Assembly: GCA_020724775.1 (NCBI GenBank)
Contig: DYGG01000001.1
Span: forward strand, 62,001-126,000
Source: Ignavibacterium sp.
Lineage (GTDB): Bacteria > Zixibacteria > MSB-5A5 > GN15 > PGXB01
DNA: 64,000 bases
Direction: 5' to 3'
Positions 15,710-25,138 of this stretch are shown here, piece by piece. Numbering within the stretch: the stretch's first letter is position 1; the number at the start of each line of letters is the position of its first letter. The translations under genes and the position numbers were made by a program. The notes under the pieces are model-generated. The model had not been told where the DNA came from. It did no database searches and was given only the letters and a program-made list of their open reading frames with translations.

Positions 15710-17752
15710 TCATTTGCCGGGGCTGTCCGCATGGGACATTATGGAATCTGCGGCAGAATGCCGTTTCCGAGTGCCGCCACGGGCAAGATAACTGGCTAAC
15801 TGGATGTAAGATTTCAGGCGACGCTCCATCGCCAGGGTGAGGTCCGGAAGGGAATCCTGAATATTGCGCTGGTAATACAAAGGGTCGTTGAGGTCATACA
15901 GGAATCGATGAGGATTGTCGGCATAGGCGAAATAGAATTTGGAGCCTTCAATCAGCCCCAATTTCTCCTCCGATACAATTACGGCGAATCCGGAATCATC
16001 TGTTGCGCCGTGCAGAAGGTCTCTCCCCCAGGAAATGAAAGGTATGTTTGCCGGCACAAGCGCGGCGACAGTCGGCACGATATCAACCTGGCTTCCCACC
16101 CGAGTTATGGTTATGCCGCCGCTGTCAATCAGCGCGGGGGCATAAATTAAAAGCGGAATATGAAAATTGCTCGGCGCCAGAGGGTGTTTCCCTGACTGGT
16201 AGGCGCAGTGATCAGAGGTGAAGACGAATATCGTGCTGTCGAAAACCGGCTGCGCTTTTATCAACTCTACCAGATGCCCTATTGCCCAATCGGAGTAATA
16301 GAAGGTGTTCAATACTCGCGCGAGCGGAAGAGTATCTCCATAAAGTTTAAAGCGGTCATCCGGCACCAGGTGCGGGTCATGATTGCTCAAAGTTAGAACG
16401 GCAAGATGAAAGGGGCGGGGGAATTTTTTTATCTCCTCCGCCAGTTTCTCGAATATGACATGGTCAGGAATCCCCCATTTCCCCAGTTTTTTCGAGACAT
16501 CAAAATCATCCTCGCGGTAGAAACGGTCATATCCCGCGGTGCGCAAGAAGCCTTCCATATTGTCAAATTCAACATCGCCGCCATAGGCAAATATGGAACT
16601 GTATCCCAGCGGCTTCAGAAGTTCCGCCAGAGAAGTGAAAGGATAATCGGCGGCATATCTTTTCATGATTGACCGTCCTGATAGCGACGGAAAAGAGCAG
16701 AGGATTGCCGGAACGCCCCGGTTGGTTCGAATGCCGTTGGCATAAAAACGGCTGAAAAGAATCCCCTGCTGCGCCAGGCTGTCGAATCTTGGCGTTACTT
16801 TCCATTGCGCGCCCAGGGCGCCGACTTTATCGGCCGACCAACTTTCCATTATCACAACTATCAGATTCGGCTTGAAGTCGCGACTCTCATACCGGTTCAA
16901 TTTGCGCCGAAGGCTCAAAGCGGTATCGGGAGCGTTTCCCTCCAACCCCAGCATGGCGGCCACCGTCTGATAGGCCGTATCGAAATTGTAGTAAGAAAAA
17001 CGGTCAACCTTGGCGCCGAAAAGTTTCCGTCCCTCCTGACTTTCTTCATACAGCGAATGCGCCAGTGTATAAGGGCTGTTTAGAGCCATCTGGTTTATCG
17101 TATGGTTCTCCGAGAAAAGCGCCGCTCCCCAGTCGAGCGGTTTGATTCCGAGCGAGCCGCGGGCGCCCAGCGCCAGAAGCGCCGCAACTATCAAGTTGCC
17201 AAACAGACGCGGAAGAAGAAGCGGCGACGGCTCAAAACGCAGACTCAGACTGAGCCATTTTTTGAGACCAAGATAGTACATTACAACCGTCAGCAACCAC
17301 AGCCCTGTCAGTTTCCAGAAGGCAATATCTGTTATGGCGCTGTAGAAAAACTCCCCCGGGTAATCGAAATAATCGACCGCAAAGTAGTTGAGACGGCTAC
17401 CGAATACCGCAAAATAGCGCAGGTCGGTAACTAAAAAAAGAAAGAAAGCGGCATATATAATCGTGAACAGAAAAAGCAGAATCGAACGAACCGCTTTGTT
17501 CTCCAGACGAACGAACGGTATAAGCAGCAACAGAAAAAAAGGAATTATTGTAAAACTGATGATACAAGAATCAAATCTCAAACCTATCAGGAATGCCTGC
17601 GCTATTGTCAGAAGAGAGGCTCCGTCAGTTTCTGACAGATATGTTAGAAGAAAAAGCGCGCGATAAAGCGAAAAAAAGAGCATTCCGAGGACAAAGAAGC
17701 CGACCCAGAAGAGTAATTTTCGGGAGGGGAAAATGACTGATAGAAAATTCAT
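15710..17752 (-). CDS. LtaS/MdoB-like membrane sulfatase (phosphoglycerol transferase family)
   Basis: A 680-residue protein with five membrane segments in the first ~200 residues and an alkaline-phosphatase-superfamily sulfatase domain outside the membrane. E303 ('VVIMESWS') and T343 ('NGIRTNRGV') fit the metal ligand and nucleophile of LtaS-type enzymes, and 'TSDHCAYQ' gives further metal ligands. Members transfer phosphoglycerol from phosphatidylglycerol to envelope glycans. In a Gram-negative cell the product could be periplasmic glucan or another glycan, so I do not assign a specific name. Its ATG overlaps the recN stop (ATGA). Confidence 0.85.
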   Translation of the reverse strand: MNFLSVIFPSRKLLFWVGFFVLGMLFFSLYRALFLLTYLSETDGASLLTIAQAFLIGLRFDSCIISFTIIPFFLLLLIPFVRLENKAVRSILLFLFTIIYAAFFLFLVTDLRYFAVFGSRLNYFAVDYFDYPGEFFYSAITDIAFWKLTGLWLLTVVMYYLGLKKWLSLSLRFEPSPLLLPRLFGNLIVAALLALGARGSLGIKPLDWGAALFSENHTINQMALNSPYTLAHSLYEESQEGRKLFGAKVDRFSYYNFDTAYQTVAAMLGLEGNAPDTALSLRRKLNRYESRDFKPNLIVVIMESWSADKVGALGAQWKVTPRFDSLAQQGILFSRFYANGIRTNRGVPAILCSFPSLSGRSIMKRYAADYPFTSLAELLKPLGYSSIFAYGGDVEFDNMEGFLRTAGYDRFYREDDFDVSKKLGKWGIPDHVIFEKLAEEIKKFPRPFHLAVLTLSNHDPHLVPDDRFKLYGDTLPLARVLNTFYYSDWAIGHLVELIKAQPVFDSTIFVFTSDHCAYQSGKHPLAPSNFHIPLLIYAPALIDSGGITITRVGSQVDIVPTVAALVPANIPFISWGRDLLHGATDDSGFAVIVSEEKLGLIEGSKFYFAYADNPHRFLYDLNDPLYYQRNIQDSLPDLTLAMERRLKSYIQLASYLARGGTRKRHSAADSIMSHADSPGK

Positions 17753-19449
17753 TGCCGTCCGGTTTTTGCCCGAGACTGTTTTTCACTTTTGATTGTCTCC
17801 GGCAGGCTGAGCATTCGCTTGATTTCCTTTTCGCGTTCACCTTTTTCGAGTTTTCTGATACTTACTGTTCGACGGCGAGCGCCTGATGCCTCCACTTTCT
17901 CCACGGCAAAATGTGCCTGCGCAAACGAGGCAATCTGGTGCAGATGGGTGACCACAATCAGCTGGTAATACTCGGCAAGTGACGCCAGTTTTTTCCCGAC
18001 AGCGCGCGCGGTCTCGCCGCCGATGCCGGCATCGACCTCATCAAATACCAGCAGGCGACGATTCCCTGATTTCTGAGGAAGGTTTGCCGCCAGAAGGGCA
18101 AGCATAATCCGCGAAAGTTCTCCGCCCGAAGCGGTCTTCACCAGTGACTTGAGCGGCTCTCCCGGATTCGCCGAAATCAGGAATCGTCCGTTCTCCAAAC
18201 CGTGGGGACACGGCTTAACCCGGCGGTTTTCAATCAGCACCCCGTCCGGGTCATCATCATAAATGAATTCGATTTCGAATCTTGCCTGCTCAAATCCAAG
18301 CAGAGACAACTCTCTCTGAACGAGACCGGCAAGTTCTTCGGACGCCTTTTTTCGGACCGCTGAAATCTCACGGCTCTCTTTCTCATATTCTTTGGAATGC
18401 CGCTCCGTTTCCTCTCTCAGAAATTTCAAGCGGGATGCGACATCGAGCGTGGAATTCAACCGCTCTTCTATGGTTTTCAGGGTCGCCAGTATCGCCTCTT
18501 CGGAGCCGCCATATTTCTTCTTGAGACGAAACAGAGTGTCGAGCCGCTGATTGATTTTTTCCAGACGCTCCGGGTCGTCCGGTATCGAGGCATGATACCG
18601 CTCGATTTCCGACCGAAATTCCTCCAAACTCACCAGCGCGGATTCGAGAAGTTCCTGCGCCGGGCGAAGTTTTTCATCGGCAGGGACCATCTGACCCAGT
18701 TCGCGACGGCAGGAATTCAGCAGATTGGCGGCCGAGTTCTCATCGCCGTCCAGCATTTCCAGAATTTTTTCCGACTTCTCTGCCAGCATTATCGAAGCGT
18801 CCAGAATTTTCCGCTCCCCAATCAATTCTTCTTCTTCTCCATTTCTGACTTCGGCTTTCTGGATTTCGTCTCGCTGATACTGCAGGAGTTCTCGCTCCGT
18901 CCGGTCGCGTTCCTGATGGCGCTGCAGTTCCTCGTATTCCCGGCGGAGATTCTGCCATCTGCTGAATATTTCTCTGAGATTCTCGACTCGTTCGCTGATT
19001 CCGGCAAAACGGTCGAGATACTGAAGATGATTCTGCTCATCGAGCAGTTGCTGATGAGAGTGCTGCCCGAACAGGTCGGCAATTTGAACCGTCAAACTCC
19101 GCAATTGAGCGAGCGTCACCAGTTGCGAATCGAGGAAGAGACGGGCTCCCCCTTTACTTTGTATCTCCTTGCGGATACAGATGGTATCGCCGGTTTCCAA
19201 ATCGGCGGCGGAGCGGCTTTCTTTTCTATCCTGGCCGCTGATATCAAATTCCCCTTCAATGATTGCCGCCCTGGCGCCGGAGCGGATATCTTCTTTTTCC
19301 GCCCGCTCTCCCAGCAACTGCGCAATGGCGCCGACAATGATAGACTTCCCCGCGCCGGTCTCGCCGGTCAGAACATTCATTCCCGAGCCGAATTCGACTT
19401 CAAGTTTTTCAACCAATGCGAAATTTTCAATATATATCCGCTTCAGCAT
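17749..19449 (-). CDS. recN: DNA repair ATPase RecN
   Basis: A 566-residue SMC-like ATPase of normal RecN length. Walker A 'GETGAGKS' lies at about residues 31-38. A long coiled-coil centre (about 150-370) separates it from 'GGELSRIMLALLA' (signature) and 'LLVFDEVDAGIGG' (Walker B). RecN acts on double-strand breaks during recombination. It starts 3 bp after dnaG and overlaps the following LtaS-like gene by 4 bp. Confidence 0.95.
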   Translation of the reverse strand: MLKRIYIENFALVEKLEVEFGSGMNVLTGETGAGKSIIVGAIAQLLGERAEKEDIRSGARAAIIEGEFDISGQDRKESRSAADLETGDTICIRKEIQSKGGARLFLDSQLVTLAQLRSLTVQIADLFGQHSHQQLLDEQNHLQYLDRFAGISERVENLREIFSRWQNLRREYEELQRHQERDRTERELLQYQRDEIQKAEVRNGEEEELIGERKILDASIMLAEKSEKILEMLDGDENSAANLLNSCRRELGQMVPADEKLRPAQELLESALVSLEEFRSEIERYHASIPDDPERLEKINQRLDTLFRLKKKYGGSEEAILATLKTIEERLNSTLDVASRLKFLREETERHSKEYEKESREISAVRKKASEELAGLVQRELSLLGFEQARFEIEFIYDDDPDGVLIENRRVKPCPHGLENGRFLISANPGEPLKSLVKTASGGELSRIMLALLAANLPQKSGNRRLLVFDEVDAGIGGETARAVGKKLASLAEYYQLIVVTHLHQIASFAQAHFAVEKVEASGARRRTVSIRKLEKGEREKEIKRMLSLPETIKSEKQSRAKTGRQ

Positions 19450-19452
19450 TAT

Positions 19453-21201
19453 TCACTTTTTCCAATTCAGCACTAAGGCATCAATTTCCTTTGTTAGCTG
19501 TATAGCTCTCGTTATGTCCCCGGAATCTTGTGCAGCTCTCACCTCAGCCTTTAGGCGACTTATAAGTCTGCCTCGTTTTAGCGAGAGAAAGCGATCAACA
19601 CAATGTCTAAGCCAATCCGAAATGTCGCCCAAAGGTGGTTCCAGGCTGACCGCCGATGATATCTCAGTCGCTAGATCTTTGTCTTCAACCATGTCTATCA
19701 GAATCGAGCTCGAGACTGTCCCATGTATTTTGAAAACCGTCAGTACAAGTGAATAAATCTTCCCCTGTGCTTCTCCCTGAAAATCTTCCGGGACAATCTT
19801 CTCCTGGATTTTCTCGATATGGTCCGGGAAACCTATCAGTAGCGATAATAGTTCCCGCTCGATATCCAGAATCTTTTTGGGCGGCTTTATCAATTCCGCC
19901 GTCTTCTCCGACTTCTCGCGGGGGAGCAGTCGCTGAAAACCGCTTGCCGCAATCCCCAGTTTCCGCGCAGCCTCATCAAAGAAGAGATTCCGCCTCGTCA
20001 TGTCGCCGATTTTTCCGCCCACCTCCGCCAGTTCTTTAATCAATTTCTCCTTGGCAATGATACCGAGGCTGTCGGTCGGCACATCTTTGACCCGAAAATC
20101 GAGATACGGCATCCCCGCCTGTCTGAGAGATTCTATTCCCGCCGCTCCATCATCAATCGCCACCAAATCCGGGTCCTTTCCCGGCGGCGGAATCATGACC
20201 ATAACCTCCATACCGGCGTCATAAAGAGAATCGACCGAGCGCAATGCCGCCGCCTGCCCGGCGGAGTCGGAATCAAAAAAGAGATAAGCCGTGTCGGCGA
20301 AGCGCGCCAGAAGCCGCGCCTGCGGTGAGGTAAATGCCGTCCCCGATGATGCCACCACATTCTTTATCCCGGCTCGGTAGAGTGATATAAAGTCAAAATA
20401 CCCCTCAACGATAATCACTTCATTCTTTTCCCGGATTTCCTGACGGCTGAAATTCAGCCCATAGAGGACATTACTCTTGGAATAGAGCGGAGTTTCGGGT
20501 GAATTTATATATTTGGCGCTGTCGCCCTTCTTGAGCGCCCTCCCGCCGAAGGCAATGACTTTGTCGCTCAGATTAAAAATAGGTATCATCAGGCGATATC
20601 TAAAACGGTCGCGATACTTATCGCCGCTCTCTGTTTTCTGAATGAGTCCTGCTTTTTCCAGGTCGGTAGGGAAAAGGTCTTTGCGTAAAGCGTAATTCAA
20701 TAGCCCGTCCCATTCTTCGCCGGCGATTCCGAGTTGAAAAATTTCGATGGAATCATCGGTCAGGCGACGTTTCTTCTTCAGGTAATCCTGAATGATGTCC
20801 CGGTATTTGGTCGAGCGCAACTGCCCGCGGTAGTATTCAACCGCCACCTGATGTGCATAGTACAATTTCTCAATCTCTTCTCGGGCAATCCCGCTTTCTT
20901 TCCTTTCCTCGAGGCGAATACCGGCGCGTCGCGCCAGCAGGCGCACGGCATCGAGAAAAGAAAGTTTCTCATGCTCCATCAGGAAAGTAAACACATTACC
21001 CCCTTTGCCGCACCCGAAACAGTGAAATATCTGCTTCTCCTGCGAAACCGAAAAAGACGGCGTCTTCTCAACATGAAAGGGGCAGAGGGCGGTAAAATTC
21101 CGCCCGCGCTTCTTCAGGCGGATATACTGGCCGATGACATCGACAATGTCATTTGCCTGTCGCACCTGCTCGATGGAATTTTGTGAAATTGTTCCGGGCA
21201 T
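19453..21201 (-). CDS. dnaG: DNA primase DnaG
   Basis: A 582-residue primase that makes RNA primers at the replication fork. The CHC2 zinc finger is present (C-x2-H in 'CPFH', then 'CFGCGKGG'), followed by the TOPRIM domain ('VIIVEGYFDFISLY' and 'FDSDSAG' acidic motif). The frame could extend 15 codons upstream to 21246, but ATG 21201 begins 'MPGTISQ' and overlaps the mutS2 stop by one base (TAATG), so it is preferred. The C-terminal helicase-binding part is less conserved. It lies in the rpsU-yqeY-cvpA-mutS2-dnaG-recN run. Confidence 0.95.
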   Translation of the reverse strand: MPGTISQNSIEQVRQANDIVDVIGQYIRLKKRGRNFTALCPFHVEKTPSFSVSQEKQIFHCFGCGKGGNVFTFLMEHEKLSFLDAVRLLARRAGIRLEERKESGIAREEIEKLYYAHQVAVEYYRGQLRSTKYRDIIQDYLKKKRRLTDDSIEIFQLGIAGEEWDGLLNYALRKDLFPTDLEKAGLIQKTESGDKYRDRFRYRLMIPIFNLSDKVIAFGGRALKKGDSAKYINSPETPLYSKSNVLYGLNFSRQEIREKNEVIIVEGYFDFISLYRAGIKNVVASSGTAFTSPQARLLARFADTAYLFFDSDSAGQAAALRSVDSLYDAGMEVMVMIPPPGKDPDLVAIDDGAAGIESLRQAGMPYLDFRVKDVPTDSLGIIAKEKLIKELAEVGGKIGDMTRRNLFFDEAARKLGIAASGFQRLLPREKSEKTAELIKPPKKILDIERELLSLLIGFPDHIEKIQEKIVPEDFQGEAQGKIYSLVLTVFKIHGTVSSSILIDMVEDKDLATEISSAVSLEPPLGDISDWLRHCVDRFLSLKRGRLISRLKAEVRAAQDSGDITRAIQLTKEIDALVLNWKK

Positions 21202-23558
21202 TATTTGAGCGTAACTACCGTTACTCCGGCGCCCCCCTCGTTCCAATCCCCGAGACGAAACGACTCCACCGTAGGATGTTCTTTCAGAAACTGCGAGAGC
21301 GCTTTACGCAGGGCGCCGGTCCCTTTACCATGCACCACATATATTTGCTTCATCCCCGATATAATAGCCGAATCAAGAAATTTATCAAGCGCTTCCCGCG
21401 CTTCTTCAATCGTCATCCCTCGCAAATGAAGTTCCGGACCGGGGGCAGTCAAATCCCGCAGATTGACCATGCTGTTTACCGCCTGCGCCTGGCTGTAATC
21501 GGTAATTTTTTTCAGGTCGCTCAGTTCCACCGTACTCAAGAGATTGCCTATTCTGACCCGCGCTTTGCTTCCCGTGATTTCAATTAACTCTCCTTCGGCG
21601 CGTAAAGAATTGACCGTCACCCGGTCGCCCGGCGACAGTGTTTCTTCCGTCTTCTTCTGCGGGAAATGCTTCGCCTGCAGATGCCCCGCTCTGTCAGCCG
21701 CCGTCTTCAAAAATTTGTGCGCCGCTTTTACCGTTTCCTGCGAGGCATTGCTTTCCCGAATGCTCTTCACCAGTCGCTCTACCTCCAGACGGGTTTCACC
21801 CAGGAGTTTCTGAAGTTCCTCCAGATGTTCCATTTTGCTTTTTTCTATCTCCTGTTCCAACTGATTGAGACGGCGGTGATAGAATTCCTCCAGTTGCGCC
21901 GCGCTTTTCAGTTTTTCTTCCAGCGACGTCTTGTCCTTCTTGAGAATCGCTAACTCCTTTTCCAGAGACTCAATCAGTCCTCAAAGAGAGCGCTCTCCTT
22001 TGCCCAGAAGTTGCATGGCGACATCGGCGATATCTGATGGCATCCCCAGTCGTCGCGCTATCTCCACCGCATACGATGACCCCGGAATGCCGGTCAAGAG
22101 CCGAAAGGTCGGCTGTAATGATTCTCTGTCAAATTCAAAGGAGGCATTTTCAATTTCGGGATGATGCATCGGCAGCGTCTTCAATTGTGAATAATGGGTA
22201 GTGACAATCACCAGAGCGCCTAAATCCACCATTTTGAGAAGAATCCCCTCGGCCAGCGCCGATCCTTCTTTAGGGTCGGTGCCGGCGCCGATTTCATCAA
22301 AGAGTACCAGAGAATCCGGTCCGGCGTGCCGCACCGCATAAATTATCTGCCTGATATGCGATGAAAAAGTGGAGAGAGATAATTCAATCGATTGCTCATC
22401 CCCAATATCCGCAAAAATATTTCTGAAAATTCCGATTTCCGATTTTTCATCGGCCGGTATATGCAGTCCCGTCTGCGCCATCAATACCAAAAGCCCGACT
22501 GTTTTCAGGAGCACCGTCTTGCCGCCGGTGTTCGGTCCGGTGATGATTATCGCCTGACGTCCGTTCCCCAGCGAAAGGTCGCTGGGAATGATGGAGTTCT
22601 TGTCGGCGGCATAATAGAGAAGTAACGGATGGCGGGCGTTTCTCAGGTCGAGATGGCTCTTGCCGCCAACAACGGCATGGTTGCTTTCGGTCTTGATGGC
22701 AAACAACGCTGCCGCATGTATGGCATCGAGACGCCCAATCATCTCGCAGTTCTGCTGCAGCCGGTCGGCAGCGGCGCCAATCATGGCCGTTATATGGCGA
22801 AGAATCCGGTCTATTTCCAGACGCTCATCCTGAAGGAGCAACCCCAACTGGTTATTAAGTTCCACCGTCTCAGTCGGCTCCACATACAAAGTCGCCCCCG
22901 ACTGCGAGCGGTCATGAATAATCCCCGAATCGGAACGAAACTGCCCCGAAATCACCGGTATCACATACCGCCCGTCCCGTTGTGTCACCATATCATCCTG
23001 CCAGCCGGGAGATTTGTGCCGGTCCGCAAGTATCCGCTCCAGACGGTTTATAATCTTGCGCCGCGACTCCGCAATCTCCAGCCGGATCTTCTTTAACTCC
23101 GATGAGGCGCTGTCCAGAACGGAACCGTTATGGTCTATCGCCTTGACTATCTCTTTTCTGATTTCCGGAAAGGGATGAATCTTCTCCAGATACCCCGCAA
23201 TTGTCGGAAATTTGTCCCGCTCATCTTTAGCATATCCATTCAGCCCTCCGCCGACTTCAATCAGTTCTCTTACTTTCAGCATTTCGGCCGGCTCGATAAT
23301 TATCCCTTCCGCCTTCGCCTTGCCGATAATCTCCCGAATATCCTCCAGCCGGTAGAGCGGGAAGGCTTCGCCGAAGCGGATGATATCTTTCATCTGCGCA
23401 ATCTCCGCCATCCGCGTCTGAATCAACTGCAAATCCTGCACCGGAGCAAATCGGGAAATCTCCGCAACCCCGTACGCCGTCAAACATTGCCCCTGAAGAA
23501 GCGCAATAATCTTCGGGTATTCCAGGACCTCAAGAGTATGTTCATCGAATCGTTTCAT
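21201..23558 (-). pseudogene. mutS2: MutS2 (MutSB) interrupted by one in-frame TGA
   Basis: The frame from ATG 23558 to the TAA at 21201 would encode about 784 residues, the normal MutS2 length, but codon 526 (21983-21981 on this strand) is TGA. Before it lie the MutS core and ATPase with Walker A 'GPNTGGKT' and 'LVLFDEIGAGTDP'. After it, still in the same frame, come a coiled coil, a KOW-like segment and the Smr nuclease domain ('LHLRGMTIEEA', 'VVHGKGTGALR'). No good restart site follows the TGA. It may be a sequence error, a true nonsense mutation, or two separate polypeptides. Selenocysteine is unlikely because no suitable SECIS hairpin follows. MutS2 acts in recombination control and ribosome rescue. 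Confidence 0.8.
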
Positions 23559-23563
23559 AACGG

Positions 23564-23592
23564 TCAAAAAATAACCACGCCGTCGGCGTGGT
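23564..23592 (-). terminator. Terminator-like hairpin between cvpA and mutS2
   Basis: On the minus strand ACCACGCC-GAC-GGCGTGGT is a perfect 8-bp stem followed by TATTTTTTG. It ends only a few bases before the mutS2 ATG and replaces any ribosome-binding site there. It could terminate or attenuate read-through from the rpsU promoter. Confidence 0.6.
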
Positions 23593-23636
23593 CAGTAATA
23601 TAAATTCCGGCAAGGCTTTTGAAAACCGTTTATTCG

Positions 23637-24281
23637 CTACCGGCTTGGTTCCTCCGAGCCGAAAAAGCGGTCAATCTGAAAAATCACCCGATACACCTGC
23701 TCCCGGTTCTTGGCTATATCTTCCTTCTTGGAGCGGGACATCTTTTTCGATGGCTCCTGCAGGAGCGCACTTTCTACCTTCTTCATGAAAGTTGGATTCT
23801 TGGGATGCAATCCGATAGAACTCTCATAAATCGCCGGAAGAGTCTTAGCCACCGTGCCGCCCAAGAATGAATCCTCAAAATCAAGGTAGAACTTCTCCGG
23901 CATCGGAATCAAAAAGACCAGAAATGTAAGGAAACTGATTATAATCCATCCCCGCAGCGCCCCTACAAAGGCGCCGCCGAGTTGGTCTTTTTTACCCAGT
24001 TTTTGAAGATTGGCTATCTTGTAGAAAAGTATCCCGAGTAGTTTGAAAACGGCGTAAACCAGCGCCAGAAGAATCACAAACGAGAGAAACGCCACCACCA
24101 GCGGTGACCCCCCCAACTTTTCGTAAAGAGTGGTGGCGATGACATCAATATAATTGACCGAGACTATGACAGTCGCCGTAAGCGCCGCCAGCGCCATCAG
24201 TTCCCGGACAACCCCCTTCTTCGACCCGATTATTATTGCCGCCACCAGCAATATCAGTAAAACAACATCTACCCAGTTCAT
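23637..24281 (-). CDS. cvpA: CvpA family membrane protein
   Basis: A 214-residue protein with four hydrophobic segments in the first ~135 residues and the family pattern 'MNWVDVVLLILL' plus 'GAFVGALRGWIIISFLTF'. CvpA proteins are inner-membrane proteins linked to envelope homeostasis; their biochemical role is not settled. The C-terminal ~80 residues are hydrophilic and basic. It lies between yqeY and mutS2 on the same strand. Confidence 0.85.
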   Translation of the reverse strand: MNWVDVVLLILLVAAIIIGSKKGVVRELMALAALTATVIVSVNYIDVIATTLYEKLGGSPLVVAFLSFVILLALVYAVFKLLGILFYKIANLQKLGKKDQLGGAFVGALRGWIIISFLTFLVFLIPMPEKFYLDFEDSFLGGTVAKTLPAIYESSIGLHPKNPTFMKKVESALLQEPSKKMSRSKKEDIAKNREQVYRVIFQIDRFFGSEEPSR

Positions 24282-24323
24282 AGGCCGACTCCTTTCTGGC
24301 CCTCTCAGGCGAGCCGAGCGTAC

Positions 24324-24779
24324 TTATTCTTTCTTCACAGCGAGCAATTCCGCCACAATATTGCTCACCAACTTGCCGTCCGCCTGCCCTTTAACTTTCG
24401 GCATCACTTCCTTCATCACCAGGCCTGACTTGGCAGGGGAATCTGCCCCCGTTTCCCTGATTACTTCCGCTATGACCTGCCGCAGTTTCTCTTCGGTCAT
24501 CTGCTCCGGAAGGTAACTCAGGATAATTTTCAGTTCCGCCGTCTCTTTCTGCACCAGGTCGTCCCGTTTGCCGGCGCGGAACTGCTCGATAGAGTCCCGA
24601 TGACGTTTCGCCGCGGTGTTCAGCACCGCTATTAAATCGTCATCGGTCAGTTCTGCCCCTTTATCGATTTTCTTGTATTTGAAATCAGACTTCAGGCCCC
24701 GAAGAGTGGTGGCTTTAAGCGAATCGCCACCCTTCAGGGCCTGAATCAGGTCGTCGTCAATCCGTTTCAGGAGAGACAT
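24324..24779 (-). CDS. yqeY: GatB/YqeY domain protein
   Basis: A 151-residue protein matching the stand-alone YqeY family: 'LKRIDDDLIQALKGGD' at the start, 'LRGLKSDFKYKKID', and the C-terminal 'VMKEVMPKVKGQADGK' that resembles the tRNA-binding tail of GatB. Function is probably tRNA-related. It follows rpsU by 6 bp, an arrangement common in bacteria (rpsU-yqeY-dnaG). Confidence 0.93.
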   Translation of the reverse strand: MSLLKRIDDDLIQALKGGDSLKATTLRGLKSDFKYKKIDKGAELTDDDLIAVLNTAAKRHRDSIEQFRAGKRDDLVQKETAELKIILSYLPEQMTEEKLRQVIAEVIRETGADSPAKSGLVMKEVMPKVKGQADGKLVSNIVAELLAVKKE

Positions 24780-24785
24780 AGGATA

Positions 24786-24977
24786 TTAACTTTCGGACCC
24801 GAACTTGCGGTTTTTCCGTCGTGCCGCATTCAGCTTCCGTTTCCGCCGCTCCGATGGCTTCTCGAAATGCTGATGCTTCTTGATATCAGAAAGTATCCCG
24901 GTCTTTTCGCAAAACTTATTGAAACGGCGCAGGGCTTTTTCGAATGATTCGTCGTCACGTACCCTAACACCGGTCAT
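24786..24977 (-). CDS. rpsU: Ribosomal protein bS21
   Basis: A 63-residue basic protein with the bS21 pattern '[18 protein letters not shown]' and '[15 protein letters not shown]'. It is part of the 30S subunit near the anti-Shine-Dalgarno region. AAAGGAGGG precedes the ATG, and a consensus promoter lies 49-76 bp upstream. It is the first gene of the minus-strand operon. Confidence 0.95.
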   Translation of the reverse strand: MTGVRVRDDESFEKALRRFNKFCEKTGILSDIKKHQHFEKPSERRKRKLNAARRKNRKFGSES

Positions 24978-25025
24978 CTATATCCCTCCTTTCAACCTCT
25001 TTTGTAACATATTTCATAGCAAAAT

Positions 25026-25053
25026 ATTATAATCTTTTTAAGAAACTTGTCAA
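25026..25053 (-). promoter_or_regulatory. Consensus sigma-70-type promoter of the rpsU operon
   Basis: On the minus strand TTGACA (25053-25048), a 16-base AT-rich spacer and TATAAT (25031-25026) match the consensus perfectly. It probably drives rpsU through at least cvpA. Confidence 0.85.
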
Positions 25054-25138
25054 CAGATTTATTCCACCCTCTACAGGCTTCCCCCTCTAACCCTATCTTT
25101 ACCGTTGACAATGTAGATTTACGCTCGTTATTAGAATT

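Noticed and set aside
18397-19476. A 359-codon open frame on the plus strand
   Set aside because: It lies antisense to recN, which has all family motifs; the translation is low in sense (Phe/Gln-rich) and has no homology I recognise.
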